DNA from: Chionis minor
Lineage: Eukaryota; Chordata; Aves; Charadriiformes; Chionididae
Assembly: GCA_013398295.1 (NCBI GenBank)
Contig: VZSF01010416.1
Coordinates: 1,904,306-1,968,305, forward strand
DNA length: 64,000 nt
Reading direction: 5' to 3'
Below the pieces are notes generated by a model. That model was not told the origin of the DNA. It worked only from the letters and a program-made list of their open reading frames with translations, and ran no database searches. The first letter of the stretch is position 1; each line of letters starts with the position of its first letter. Positions 23,470 to 36,579 of the stretch are shown here, piece after piece. Made by a program: the position numbers and the translations under genes.

Positions 23470-26300
23470 AAATACCTGCAATGGAACAATATCAGAAGAA
23501 CATTTATTCTAAAGCATTGCCAAAATTTGTTATTATCCTTTACACAGTATAACACAATTTCTTTGTATTTATTGACTTCAATAGTGCCTTATATTTGAAA
23601 AGCACTGCTTCACAGATTCAGTAGAGCAGATTTACTGAAGCCTAACGTGCACGTCTGATCAGAAAGCAAACTTCTAACCCTGTAAGCAGTTGATATCACG
23701 GGTTCTGTATTGCCCACCCGCTATGCATATTGATTGGGCTAAAACGTAACCATGCAAAGGGCAGCTGCAGCTGGAAACGTCCCTCAGTCCAAACAAAGCT
23801 CCTGGATCTGGATTTAATCTTTCTCTGACTCTATATGAAGTTTGCAAGTCAAAAGAGGGTTTCTCTAATCATCACCTTTGAAAGCTCACTTTCAGATCCA
23901 CAGTCAAACTCTGCCTTTATTTCCTCCTCCCTAATCACCAGCACCAGACTGCATAATTAGCAAGTGAATGACAATTCAGGACCCACTGCAAAGCCCAAAG
24001 TGTGAGTTCATTTGATGATCAGGCCTTTTAATTGAAACTACAGAAGGGATATGGCAATCCATCCACTTCTCCATAGTAGTTTTGACTTAGCAGGGCTCTG
24101 ATCTTAAAAGGATATTGTGGGGTCTAGCAGGGGTTTTGTTGACAACAAGAAAAACAATTCTCTAGAATATACACTTGTCAAACATTCAGGTTAAACCATG
24201 AGCCTCCACATTTGCATAGCACTTCCTCTGAACATAGTCATCCCTAGAAACATGCAGAGTTCTGGAGCTTTACACGTTTTTGGAGTGGAAATGCCTATGC
24301 AATGCACAAAGAACCACCTTGTTGTTCCCACCATACAGCTTAGCCTCCAAAACAATCCCATGAATTCCCAGCTTATGTATATCAAAACAAAAACTAGAAT
24401 AAAAAGATCGGACTTGAGTGGACTCAACCACACTAGAGATTTTGTTTCCCAGAAAAGCAGAGGTATTTCCAATATATCTGTTCATAATATCAATCCATTT
24501 TATTCCTACTATTGGGTGTATTAGATATGCTCTGGGATGATGTATCATTTGCCACAAGTTCTTCTGGACTGTATATGGAAAAATCACCCTATTGCATCTG
24601 CACTAGAAAGTAAAGCAATTGTCTTAAGCCTACACTTAAATGCAAATGTACTGCTGAACTCTTATCTTATGTTAAGCCCCCAATTAAATGCTGTAACAAA
24701 GCAGGTTCTAAACCTCTAAAGTGCTATGTAGAAGGCAAGATTGTGCCTACACAGCAAAATCGGCATGGCCGTTGTTGTCAGTCATGTTATAGACTATGTT
24801 GAACAGCTGTCAAGATTATCTCCCCTGGTAGATTCTATATGACTCCTGGTGTCAGAATAAAGTCACATTTGGGTATAACTAAATTATTTCGGTGTAGCAT
24901 TTTCATATTCATACAGTATATTGACTATATCCATATAGTATACCAGAATACCTGTGCAATTCAGTTTCTTATACATAGCTGAGGCCTGACTGGAACCATT
25001 AGCACCTTATGGAAGATAAGCATCATAACCAGGTTTCATATATATTAAATCGAAACATACAGGATCAATGATTTACCTAATGACAGGATCAAGATCTAGC
25101 TGCCAAGTCAAAACCAAATTCACCATTTCAGCCTCATGCACGTGGTAAGCTCACTTCAATATGACACATTGCCATAACTCATTTTGGTTCTAACCGAAGT
25201 CCTAACCTGCTTGGTAATTCAGATTATAGTTTCTCTGTGCAATAGGAATTAATTAATTTATTTAACATAGCCCCAATCGCAATTTTAAGTATCTTTCTAT
25301 TAGTACACAGCTATATCCTGGGTTTGGTACCACTGAAAAGGCTATTCTTGTCCTAACATCTAGAAAAGATTATTAATGTCCTGTATCCCTGGTCCTGGGG
25401 TATTGATTTGCTGCCTCAGTTAACAGGAATAAGTTACTAAGGTAAAGTGACTTATTTCTATCTCTTTTTTTATTGAATTGTCCTCTAGGTGAAGAAATGT
25501 GCCTCTCCCATACTGAGAATTATCTTGTTTCCATTAACAAGGTGGCAAAAAAAAATACAGTATCTCATGCCTCAACAATTCAAGTAAACCCTTCCGTTTT
25601 GTTCATTGGCACAGAAAGAAGAATGTTTATTCAGATAACCACAAGGCTGCATATAATAAATGGGCACTTTTAAAATGCAAAATAATGCTTGGATAATGTG
25701 ACTTTTAGCAGTAACTTTTTTCTATCATGAATTTTGCTTTAATTCTTGTCGTCTGTTTCATTTTGAATTCCCAGCCCTTCATTATTAAATTATAGCCTAC
25801 AAACTATTAAAATTTACCAATTAGAACTGACAGATACTTTTTCAAAGTGAAGAGCTAAGCGTTGATTTATTAAAAAAAAATATTCACATCCCTGCCCTTC
25901 ACACATAGCCAGCATCTGCCCAGCTTACTCAGAGTAGCTGCTGAATTTACCAGCCTGTGCTCCCCCATGACTGCAGCTACTGTGAGGTGTCAGTGTAATG
26001 CACTTGTCAAAAAGACAAATGCAACTTTAGGTTGTATCCAGGAAGGTATTTCTGAATGCAGAGAACTTACACCACTGCACAAGGAACTCATAGCATAGCA
26101 CCTCCTCTGAAATAGCCTGAATAATTCCGCTCCTCAGATTCAAGAACAAAAAACAAACAGGTGCCGAGAAGGACAACTGAAACAAGAGGGATGAGGGGTG
26201 AAAGCAAGACAAAGAGGGAAAATTACTGCAGTCTATGAACAGCTTAACACAGGAAACACCTTAAAGAGAAAAAAATAATTCCCTGCTACAGGTGAGTGCT
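23470..26300. other. AT-rich non-coding stretch
   Basis: No gene, RNA gene or recognisable repeat family is seen. Overlapping 90-100-codon open frames on both strands at 24.2-24.6 kb look like chance, since each mirrors the other without coding character. Confidence 0.5.
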
Positions 26301-26319
26301 GGCACTACAGCAAAAAGTA

Positions 26320-26508
26320 TAAATAGGATAAATTTAGGCTAGAAATTAGATAGTTTCTAGTCACAAGAGCAAAGATGTTCTAGAACAGGCTTCCAGTAAG
26401 AGTAGTGCAGAAAAAAATCCAACTGCCTGTAAGGTGGAGCTTAATATAAATGTACAGGATTATATGATTTGAGCACCAGTAACAACAGGGGATTGGACTT
26501 CCTGCTTG
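26320..26508 (+). mobile_element. old CR1-type LINE 3' fragment
   Basis: The sequence follows the 3' end of old amniote CR1 elements: GGCTAGAAATTAGATAGTTT, then a 'gttctagaacaggcttccag' segment, 'aaggtggagcttaatataaatgt', 'ggattatatgat' and 'gggattggacttcc', in that order and spacing. These match the C-terminal coding and 3' untranslated part of CR1 as I remember it. The copy is diverged and the terminal short repeats are lost. Confidence 0.6.
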
Positions 26509-26509
26509 T

Positions 26510-29500
26510 TTCCATTGTGAATTAACAATGCAACAATCAGACTTTTACTTGAACTGTATTATCAATAACAATGTGTAATTTTACGTGGTTTGTGTATTGC
26601 TAGAGCTGAGGGCCTCTTACAAACTCCCCAAAGTAAATGCAATGAGTACAAAAGCTGCTAACAAGCTGGTGAGATTTAAAATGCGGTTGAAGTGGAATGT
26701 GTTAAAGGGGAATGAGGTGGAAAGTGACTGAACCGCAGCTCAATCCAGGTCCAAGCTACAACAGGTCCAAGCTTGTCTGGGAAAACAAAGGATGTCAACC
26801 ATAGCAAAGCAAAATTCCAAGATGGCTGCTAATTTAAAGAGAGCAAAGAAAACTATCTTCACACATAATCAAGGAGGACAGGGAGCCTTCCAGAGTAACT
26901 ATCAGAGAACTGGGTTGAGAAAGAGGGAGGTCTTTGGTCACGAAACACCCCTCTGCAGGTGGAGCCCACTAGTGAAGCCAGGTACCTGAGAGGAAGAAGG
27001 GAAAAAATGGAATTGTGAAATAAGGTTTGCTTCTACAAATGAGTATACGTTTGCAGTCTGAGGGAGGATGGAAGCAGGAAGTTTAACATATAGACCGTTA
27101 CTTGTAGCTCTGTGTGGTGGTTATGTATCTTTGGTAACAGTGCTGTCACCTAAATGCAAGTGTGGCTTCATAGAATTAGCATGTGATAACTCTGAAAAGG
27201 AATTGGCACCTATATTTACCTTCTAAATTTACAGCTGAATATCCTAAAATCCTGAGAGTGATTCATAAAGACCCTTTTAGTTCTAGCCTTATTTCTATCG
27301 CAAGATTCTTTTAAAAACATTCCCAAACCTAGTAGCAAGAAATTAAAGATATTTTAGTACAATTTGAGACCTGCTTGTCTTCATCTACATTCCCACCCAT
27401 AGCATACTTATTATATTAAATAAGAATTTATTAATACTTTTTAAAACACAATTTCTAAGCAAAAGGTGACCCAAATCAATATTCTTTTCAGCGTGATACA
27501 GAAGGTTACAGCTGCCCAAATACTGTTTTCAAAATGGAGACAGAAAAGGTACTGCTTCTGTCATTGTATAGGTATGGAAAACAAGAAAGCTTGTCACCAA
27601 GATCATGTTGTATTTCAGCCATTGTAATTGTGAGAGGATAATTAGGAGGGTGCTACTGGTGCAACAACCTCATAGTAGTGATCAGCATCAGTTGCCACTG
27701 TCAATCACACCAAAAAATTCAAAAGTGCATTAGAAAGCAGATACTTCTGGTTCCTTATTCCTGTGATCAAGCTTCATCTCCATCCTGGTATCAAATTAAA
27801 GGAGTCAGTCAGTTTTTAGGTCTTGCACATATCCATAGCATTTTGTTTTCCCTAGAAGGTTATTTCTGTTATCAACCACTATGGTCAGTGTAAATGGAAA
27901 AGCCATTTTCTAGAGGAAGGTCACTTCTGCAGCCATATCCACACAGGAGATAAAAGCTTCCTCTTGTTTCAGACCAGTATTACAGTCCACCACGATGCCC
28001 AACAACTACAATTACGGTAACCTTCAAGGTCAGCCAAACCTTGGCAAAATCGTCAGCTATAAGCTTATTGTTAATGAATTATTTTAAGAAAAGCCATTAG
28101 GATAAAAGAAAATCCATATATAAAAACTATTTCTTATGCCAGGCATGAATTTTGTAAGTAAAGGTGACAATCCTCATACTCCACAAAATGTGCACAGAAG
28201 TAATAAATCCAGTATTAAATAAGTTCACTATGCCTTTGGCTATACAATGGTTTCAGCTGGCTTTCTTTTTCACATAATAGCCAGTCACCGGTACGTATTC
28301 TTTAGATCCATAATGATGGCAGGCAGTTAAATTGAGAAAATATAAGGAGTAGTTCTTCATGATACTTTTTTTGACCAGAAGAACACCGTAAAGCAACTTA
28401 TCTTGTATTTCATTGTGACAATGTTTTCCTATCATTTCACTCAAATTATCATTCATGTACAGTATTTATTTTTAATTTAAAATTAAAACACTGAATAATT
28501 AAGCACCATAGAGAATACTAATGTGTGGAACAAAGTGGGACAAATAGACTCTGTCTACAAGATTTCTATGATCCTCTCTCCATTAACATAAGCATGAGTT
28601 CTACTGGGTATTTACATATTAGATTTGGCAAGCAATAATACAATGAGAAGTAATTTCTGCATTAGTATTTTTTCTTTCAAATAAGACAAGTTCCTGAACT
28701 TGTCAAACATAAATGCAAAATTATGAAAAACAATCTTAACCAAAAACTCTTGTTATTAAAATGCATGGCAACTAATTATTGATCTGATGCTATTCTGCAT
28801 AAAGAAGACATGCTTGACTGAACAGAAATATTTTAAAATCATTAATATACATGTGTTTATTTTACTGAGACTAAATTGGAAGTGGTAGATTATTCTTATT
28901 GTCTAACGAATTAGGAAGTGTGACAATACCGCTCTGCAGTGCTGATGTATGATATCTTTCTCCTTATACTTATTAATTTCTGCCAAATTAACACTAAAAC
29001 ACTACTGGAAACCTTGAACAGCCATAATATGAAAATCAAATGCGAATTGCTATTAGAAAAACCATAGTAACTTAGATCGCTCCAGGCAAACACACAGAGA
29101 TACAATACTAAACACTGTCTTTGTATGAGAAAGGAAAGGAAAAAATCTCTTATGGGATGTGCTGCCAGTTGAAGCTGAAGCCCTGTCAAAACTGCAGTTC
29201 TTCTGTGGGAACATGGTGAAATCGAAAATCTTTGTGCAGCTGGGGTTTCTCTTCCCTTCAGTTTTCCACTTAAAACAAAAACCTAAGTGAAATTCAGTTC
29301 ACTGCAGATTTGCCAATGCATCATTTCACTCTAAGGACAGATTAATAATTTCTGAACTTATTTCAACTGAATTTCATGGCCAAGATATCCTGTAATTTTA
29401 CACCTCCCCACAATGACCTTTATACTGTACTTATTTTACAAAATATCACTGGTAACATTTTTTCCATTCCAACAAGCTTCAAGATACATATATCTTGATA

Positions 29501-31160
29501 TTACTTTGGAATTACTATGGTGTGGAGTGCTCCGTAAATAATCAATGACATGTAGCTCATTCACTGTATAATTCTGAAGAGCATAGTGCTGAAGACTGTT
29601 CATCTTTAATGCATTTTGTACAAGTCAAAGTTAACCTTTATGGAAGGTACAAGCTCATTTTGATGAATCCCTGAATCAGCCATACTAATCTAACTCTGGA
29701 TAATCACAAATATATATTGTAACAATAGCAACGTACCTGCTGCGTGACTTCCCCACAGAAAATGCCGTGACAGAACAACTCATCTCCCTCTAGCCTGACC
29801 AACCCAAAAGTTCTTTGATAATTTCTCTAAAAGCAGGCTCTGGCCCCCCTGCTCATGGCATCCTTTGCACATTTCCTTTCAGTTATTCCGAGGCAAAGTA
29901 GCAAAGGCTGCTCTCACAGCTGAAAGTTTTCATAAGTTTAGACCCCACCGCCAGAAGACACGACGCACCCAAATGATGGGATGCATGCAGAGGCATCAAG
30001 TAGTTAAACCAATTCCCCGGAGTCTTCTCTGCCACAGAATATTACCACATTGATACATTGCCTGCATACAGATATCCTATCTGAAAGTGCATCATTACAC
30101 TATTTTAAAAAGTTTTCAACATTCAAACTCCTGTACACCACTGATTTCAGCAAGAACTGGTTACCACCTACGAGTATTTGCGTAGCATTGCTGGAGATAA
30201 TTAGGAAAATTAGGACTGTTAGTTCTTCTAGAAGGTAAAATATATGCTTTGTTACGCTGGTGATCCAGGGGCCAGCTAGGTGAAGTAAAATCTACTGTCT
30301 CTACAGGCACCCAACCTCCAAGCCTTCCCTTTGCCAGTATGCAATGCTGCTCCGGAGAACATGAGCCATGAGTATGCTACGGAAAACATAAAGTTTATGT
30401 GTTTCATTAACACTTGTTTTAACACCTGTTTCGGCAAAGTATTTATAGCTTTAGACCTGGATCCTCTTTGCAAATCAGGTCTTTTACCATACGCTGTGTC
30501 CTATTTTCTCATCTTTTGTGCTTTGTCAGTGTTGGGTGTGTGATATTGTGCCACTGTGATCCACTGCTCCTCACCAAGTTTCCTATTGCCGTAGGCTCTC
30601 CTGGCAGGGACAAACATCTCCTGAATTCCATTTGCTGTTCTTCTGCTGAGGTGTTTTATTGCTTTTGTAGATATTGATCTGCTTTTGGAGTTGTTGGAAC
30701 CAAACATCTCTTTCCATGAAAATGTCCAGGAGAGGAATTTCTGCAGGCATGAAAAACTCCAGAACTCTTCCCTAACAAACTTCCCCTAAGCCATGCTTTT
30801 CAGAGGCAAAGAAATTATTCATATGGAACATGTCACCAATAAAGACTAGAACAAGCAATAGTCCTCACTATAAAACCCTATGAAAAGGGATATTCAGAGG
30901 TCTAAACCAATATCTTTACAGCCTGGAACCTCTAGGCTATCTCTGGGATTGGTATCTCCCATCAGCTCTCTGATAGCAAAGCTCTAGTAGAGTACAGGTG
31001 AGACACGCAGTACAGTGATTTTCTTATTTTGGTGAAGTCACTTTGCCATGTCAAACATAAAATCAGATTTCCCTGAAAACTGCTCACTAGATCTGAGCAC
31101 AATTTTCTAACTCTCAGTTTAACAAGAAACTCAATGCAGTAGGAAACACCCACCCATCTT
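26510..31160. other. AT-rich non-coding stretch
   Basis: No gene is established. The only point of note is a minus-strand open frame of 67 codons at 28253-28456 with rather protein-like composition but no splice or homology support. No repeats of recognised family were seen. Confidence 0.5.
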
Positions 31161-31165
31161 AGAAC

Positions 31166-31840
31166 AGAATCATAGAATTGTCTAGGTTGGAAGAGACCTT
31201 TAAGATCATTGAGTCCCACCATCAACCTCACACTGCCAAGTCCACCACTAAGCCATGTCACTCAGCACCACATCTACATGACTTTTAAATACCTCCAGGG
31301 ATGGTGACTCCACTACTTCCCTGGGCAGCCTCTTCTGATGTTTGATAACCCTTTTGTGACGAAATTTTTCCTAATATCTAACCTAAACCTCCCCTGGTGC
31401 AACTTGAGGCCATTTCCTTTCATCCTATCACTTGTTACTTGGGAGAAGAGACTGACCCCCACCTCACTACACCCTCCTTTCAGGCAGTTGTAGAGAGCAA
31501 TGTCTCCCCTCAGCCTCCTTTTCTCCGGGCTAAACAACCCCAGTTCCCTCAGCCGCTCCTCACAAGACTTGTGCTCTAGGCCCTTCACCAGCTCCGTTGC
31601 CCTTCTATGGACACGCTCCAGCACCTCAGTGTCTTTCTTGCAGTGAGGGGTCCAAAACTGAACACAATATTCAATATGGGGCCTCACCAGTGCCAAGTAC
31701 AGGGGGACAATCACTGCCCTCGTCCTGCTGGCCACACTATTCCTGATACAAACCAGGATATTTTTGGCCTTTGTGGCCACCTGGGCACACTGCTGGCTCA
31801 TGTTCAGCTAGCTGTTGATGAACACCCCCAGGACCTTTTA
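31166..31840 (-). mobile_element. CR1 retrotransposon, 5'-truncated 3' end
   Basis: CR1 is the dominant non-LTR retrotransposon of birds. This copy lies on the minus strand: its 3' end is at about 31166 (AGAATCATAGAATTG on the plus strand is the reverse complement of the terminal ATTCTATG-type octamers), followed by the 'ggttggaagagacctttaag' block. Positions 31313-31801 encode 162 codons of the C-terminal part of ORF2, including [20 protein letters not shown] and the diagnostic [19 protein letters not shown] frameshift after about [10 protein letters not shown] removes the normal end (…FFTERVV..). The 5' limit, near 31840, marks truncation. No target duplication is evident. Confidence 0.93.
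31313..31801 (-). pseudogene. CR1 ORF2 (reverse transcriptase) C-terminal remnant
   Basis: A 162-codon open frame covering the region after the reverse-transcriptase catalytic core. It starts at an internal Met ([14 protein letters not shown]) that is not a native start; an in-frame TAG lies just upstream. Motifs [33 protein letters not shown] and the RRLRGD block match avian CR1. The catalytic domain and endonuclease are absent through 5' truncation, and the last 20 or so residues are out of frame, so it cannot encode a working protein. Confidence 0.9.
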
Positions 31841-31849
31841 TGGACCTTG

Positions 31850-33985
31850 AAGGGAATTGCTTCATTTCATTTACCCAACAAGACTATATTAAGATTTTCC
31901 CCTGTTTGCTCAGTAGAGTATACTGTTGGTCTTGCCAAATACAGTTAATTCAAACTACATCAGAACTATCTTCCAAATAAGAATAATACAAAAAAAAGAG
32001 GGCTGATGCAAATACATCACGCCAGCCCTCAGGATTTGAGTAAACAATTGTCCAAACTCTTTCTGTTTCCTTTCTCCCATGTACAGTTATTCCTTCACCT
32101 TTATTCCCTGCCACTGCTAGATGAGAAAAGAAAGTATTTTATTTGTGTTGTGGTCATACATAAGAGCTCATTTCATAAATGGACCCCACTGTGTTATGTG
32201 CTATATAAACCTTGCAGCAACACAACACTATTTCTACCAATGAACACAGTTAAAATTTTAACAATTGGTCTCACATCGATCTCCTCCTTCATCTCAACCT
32301 TTCCCATCACTGAAGATTGACTAGGATATAAACATGCAAAATCAGAAATAAAGATTTTTAATAGGTCAGATCTCTATGAATTAGAGTAGCTTGGAGGAGG
32401 TCAATAGAGCTGTACTGATTTACAACAGCTGGATATGCATCTCCCTTGGCATACTGGCCCCATATGTATATTTGGGAAGAAAAATTACTACCAAAAAAAA
32501 TCAGTAATACTTTTATAATGTTTTACATGAATCCCCAATAGCAGCAATTCAATAAATATTTTGAACCTCTACTGTAAGAACATAATGAATTGTGAAAATT
32601 GTGGTGGTCTTTTGATGTAGCAAGTTGAGAGCTCTTAGTGAATCAACTTTATAATGAATTCTTTCAGATACTGATGAAAATGGTTCACTTACTAAGGAAC
32701 TTAGCTTGATTTTGAAATTAATGTGGTAATTTAAAACTACTTTGGTAAAAAAGGTATAATGACAGCTGAAACCTGAAAAGGATAAAAGATGGAGGCTCAA
32801 TGAATAAAGCATTTGCTGCTTCTGCTCTCCAGGTTTAGCTAATGGCTAACATGAGTGCTGTTTTCCAGGACTATTAGTTATTATCACGTAACAAATTGTT
32901 CATGTCCTGTTCCTCATATGGTGAACAGACACCACATGAAAACTCCCAAGTAAACTCTGGCTGCATTGAAACCGGCGGCAAAGCCCCATTATTTTCTATG
33001 GTCTCAGATTGCTTCGAACTTTCATAAACTAACATTAATGATGAAAATTAAGCAGCAGAAATTGCAGTAAACTGTGGACCACCCATTGTCTGTCATCTTA
33101 CATCCTAGAGTCACACAAAACTGCAGTATTCACACTTGATTCACACTAAAATTACCATCATTAAGGACACGTTCCCGATATGATGTAAGAGAAGAGGCCA
33201 AGCAAAGGATTATTTTCAGAGGCTTGGATCTGGTCATCAGTGAAAAACTGCTCACATGACCAACAACAGTCTAATCTTATTTTCTCAACGTATTAGGAAA
33301 TGATTCATTATATAATCTTATTTACATCATGGCTATCCAAGTCATTCTCTTACTCTTTTTTTAATCCTTAAATCCCAGCTAAATGGATTACGCCAGTACA
33401 ATTTGTGGTTGGAAATCCTACCTCTGATTGCCTTCTGGGCAAAAATAAATACCATCATATGTATTCACTCTAAACACTGGAGTCTAGTCCTCATCAGGGG
33501 TAAATGGGCATTGCTTGTTCAGGTGTATAGTGAGTCACATCCATTTTTGGAGTTTACACCTATTGAAATAGTGGCTAATATTTTAGGCAGAGAGAATTTC
33601 AGGACTTCTCAGGTATTTTCTAACCTGAATATGGTTAAGCATCACATTGCATCAATTAGTCCATAACCTATTGGTCCATAAATACCTATAACTATTAAAT
33701 ATGCACTAAAAATAGCTCTCAATGACAGCATGTTGGTACCCAGCTCAAAATAAAAGCAGTATGTGCAGCCTGAAGAGCATAAAGGGGTAGAGGAAGACCT
33801 TAGGTGGATAGAAACAAACCTTAACATCTGCATCTTTCCTACGTTTTTAAGTGACCAAATTATCTAACCAACCTGGAACATTTCAAGGCGGAGGGATGTA
33901 CAAACAGGACTACATTCCCACCGCGCATCCACCTATTCCCGGGAAGCCGCAGTCTGCTCCCAAGCGGCAACTTCCAAACCACCAT
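31850..33985. other. AT-rich non-coding stretch
   Basis: No gene or recognisable repeat is seen. Open frames are short and low in coding character. Confidence 0.5.
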
Positions 33986-33989
33986 CCCA

Positions 33990-34083
33990 GCCAGCTCCCG
34001 CCTAAGTACTGGGCATGGCATCACGTGGGATGGAATACCTGTGTCCCGACAGAAATTAACCCTATCCCCCCCGGAACCAGGAC
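33990..34083 (+). mobile_element. endogenous retrovirus LTR fragment, internally deleted
   Basis: The first half (CCTAAGTACTGGGCATGGCA, then TCACGTGGGATGGAATACC) corresponds to the TATA-region block of the LTR at 62.8-63.3 kb ('tttatatactgatcatgacatggtatggcatgaata'). The second half (AGAAATTAACCCTATCCC, then GGAACCAGGAC) corresponds to that LTR's 3' terminal block ('aagaaagttgactccatcccagctgaaacca'). The roughly 150 bases expected between them are missing. The upstream bases from about 33880 may be more LTR. An open frame of 90 codons over this fragment is therefore not a gene. Confidence 0.6.
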
Positions 34084-34404
34084 CCTCTCCCTTCTAAGAT
34101 TTTTCTCTGTATTTATGAAATAACACAAATGACACTAAAATAGGGGTAATCATTGGAACTCTGAAGGATATAGCTGTTTATAGAATAGTCTTAGTAGCTC
34201 TAATGGAAATGTGAAGGGCATGAAGGAAATATGAAATATAAAGCAGAAGAGAAAAAGAAAATTCAAGTGAAATCATCCAGGTTTTCAAGAAAAATTAGTG
34301 TTGGTATCTTCACTTCATATTGCAACGTCCTCCCCTTCTTTCTTCTTCACAGAAAACTAGCATACACGCAGTAAGTGACGCTGATATTAACAAAGAGACG
34401 CACT

Positions 34405-34459
34405 AAAACTCAAACTCAAACTCAAACTCAAACTCAAACTAAAACTAAAACTAAAACTA
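34405..34459 (+). repeat. hexanucleotide tandem array (AAACTC)n then (AAACTA)n
   Basis: About six units of AAACTC are followed directly by three of AAACTA and then AG, a 55-base array whose unit changes by one base part-way along. The change is at the last base of the unit. It is a simple satellite with no coding content. Confidence 0.92.
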
Positions 34460-34554
34460 GATGAGTTCGTAATGAAGCAGCTAACATGAGAGAGGAAAAA
34501 GCCCCAGGTGTATGTGACTGATCCAGCTCAAGCACTCAAAGTTCAACAGGCGGC

Positions 34555-34930
34555 AGCAGTGAAGAAGGTTAGTAAGATGCTAGTATACATTAAGAAAGAG
34601 GTATATCTGTAACAAAGCCAATAAAATTACATTTTTACTTTATAAGACCCTGTGGTGGTAGACCAAATTTGGAATATAATGTCCAATTTTGGTCGTAAGA
34701 GTGGAAGACAGATGTAGATAAAATGGAGAAAGTACAGCAGAGGGCAACCAAAATGATTAATGTACTGGAGAAGGCTAACACGGTAGCTGAGAGAATGATG
34801 AAATGGGAATTATTTAGCCTCAAGGAAAGGTGATTAGGAGGTGAACTGACTGAAATATTTAAACTACCTATGGGTTATTATAAAATTAAGCTTGAAGATC
34901 AATTTGAAGTTTCTTGACAGACCAGAAATA
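34555..34930 (+). mobile_element. old CR1-type LINE ORF2 fragment
   Basis: On the plus strand the order of segments follows the C-terminal ORF2 of old CR1 elements: 'aaggttagtaagatgctagtatacattaag', 'ttataagaccctgtggtggtag..tttggaatataatg', 'cagcagagggcaaccaaaatgatt', 'tatttagcctcaaggaaagg'. Conceptually these are the LVRPHLEYC, QRRATKM and LFSLxKRR motifs, now broken by stops and indels. It is older than the 31 kb and 58 kb copies and in the opposite orientation to them. Confidence 0.6.
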
Positions 34931-34939
34931 AGGGATGCA

Positions 34940-36570
34940 GGATTAAATACACTATTCTCACAGGTCACTGTGGTACACAAGTTAGCTGCGTGAGACGCCT
35001 GCATTTGGAAACTGCAGTACAGTCTTTGTGCTACAATGACGAGGTACACGGAGTCTTTGAATAACCTGATATCACGGGTGGGAGCTGAAGGCTTGCTCAT
35101 CTACAGCACCATCAGCAAACGCCCTCACCCGCAGAAGTCTTCCGGGTGAGCAGAGACTGCACTGTGCGGATCATATCCACTCGGAAATGGGGCTGCCTGC
35201 TTCTTTTCATACCCACATCATGGCTAAATGTCTGGTTCCCAAATGGACCAGCTAGTCCCCTGACAACAGGACTGACGTATGAGGTGACACATTCAGCATC
35301 ATCTTTAGATGTCATGTTCTGAACCTGGGGGTGGGATTCATCTCACCTAGTTTTAGCCACCTGAGGTAAGCCAGGGCACCGGCTTTAAGCCAGTCACTTC
35401 AGCTCCCACTGCAGTCACCGGAGAGAGGAAGAGATCCTGCCGATGCCGTGGTCCAGGCCCATCCTAAGGCATGTGCCTAAGACAGGTACGATTAATCGCT
35501 CTCTGGAGCTGCCTTTCTCTTTCCATTGTCTCTACTGGCAGTCTCGTGTCTAACTGGGCCTGAATCCCAGTGCTAGGTGCCTTTTTGGCAACCATTACCA
35601 TTATGCCTATGAGTTATGAAATGAATACTGGAGTCCACAAGCATACAGCAAAAAAAAAACCCACCCTACAGAGAAGTGGGGGTCAGATTTTAGACCAGGT
35701 AGATGGCATTGAAGACAAGATTTAAGTCCCCAGGGTAAAGCAAGAGAGATGATGAGGAAAGGTAAAGAGTTCAAGCTCACTGATAGGCATTCAGGAATCT
35801 GGGAATTAAGCAAAAATTTTTGATGAACAAACAGTTCAGTTTGTCACTGATGGATGAAGGCTCTGAATCTGCATTGAGACAGTCCTGACATGGTACTTAA
35901 ACAATGCAGACTAAGAAAAATAAACTGTACCTGAACAAAGAGAGGAAGAAGATACAGCGGCTATTAACAGTGAAATATGATGTTTTTAATTAGCAAATGC
36001 TAATTGTAGGGCTGCATATACACTGGAATGGAAACATCGAATCTCAGGTGAAAGTGGGTGATAGCAAAATACTATTAATCTGAAAAGGTATAATGAGGAA
36101 AACAAAGGAAGAGAAAATGGAAAGGCTGATTGTTCCTTCAAGCAAGAAAACGTTATTATCAATAAAAAAATTAAGTGGAGCCTATTTTTTCTGTACTGAA
36201 ACAAATTTTATACAGTACATATATGGCTTGAATTATATTTTTTGCATTAAGAAGCCTAAAAATGAAGAATATTAATTTTCAAAAATAATGTAGCTTTGAG
36301 TAAATCATGGAAATCCAGTAAAGTAGAAAAAAACTTGTAGAAAAGTGATGGATTCCAGAGCAGTGACATAAACACGGTGGAAAAGAAGAAGAACATGGGA
36401 GGAAAGAACTAGAAAAAGAGTTTTACGTATAACTGGATGTCCAGACTGGAAGATAGATATATAAATAGAACTGCAGATAACAAAAAAAAAATGTATCACA
36501 CAGGATGATCAAGTTTTACAGTTTTAAAACTACTTTGGCATTAACTGGAAAACATGAAGAGTAAAAACAT
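34940..36570. other. non-coding stretch, no feature identified
   Basis: The G+C content rises locally at about 35.0-35.6 kb, with a few CpGs, and open frames on the minus strand there (35112-35315) are not recognisable. Nothing else is supported. Confidence 0.45.
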
Positions 36571-36579
36571 ACTTTCTGC

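Noticed and set aside
33851..34123. 90-codon proline-rich open frame
   Set aside because: Its second half matches LTR blocks present at 62.8-63.3 kb, so it is retroelement sequence rather than a gene.
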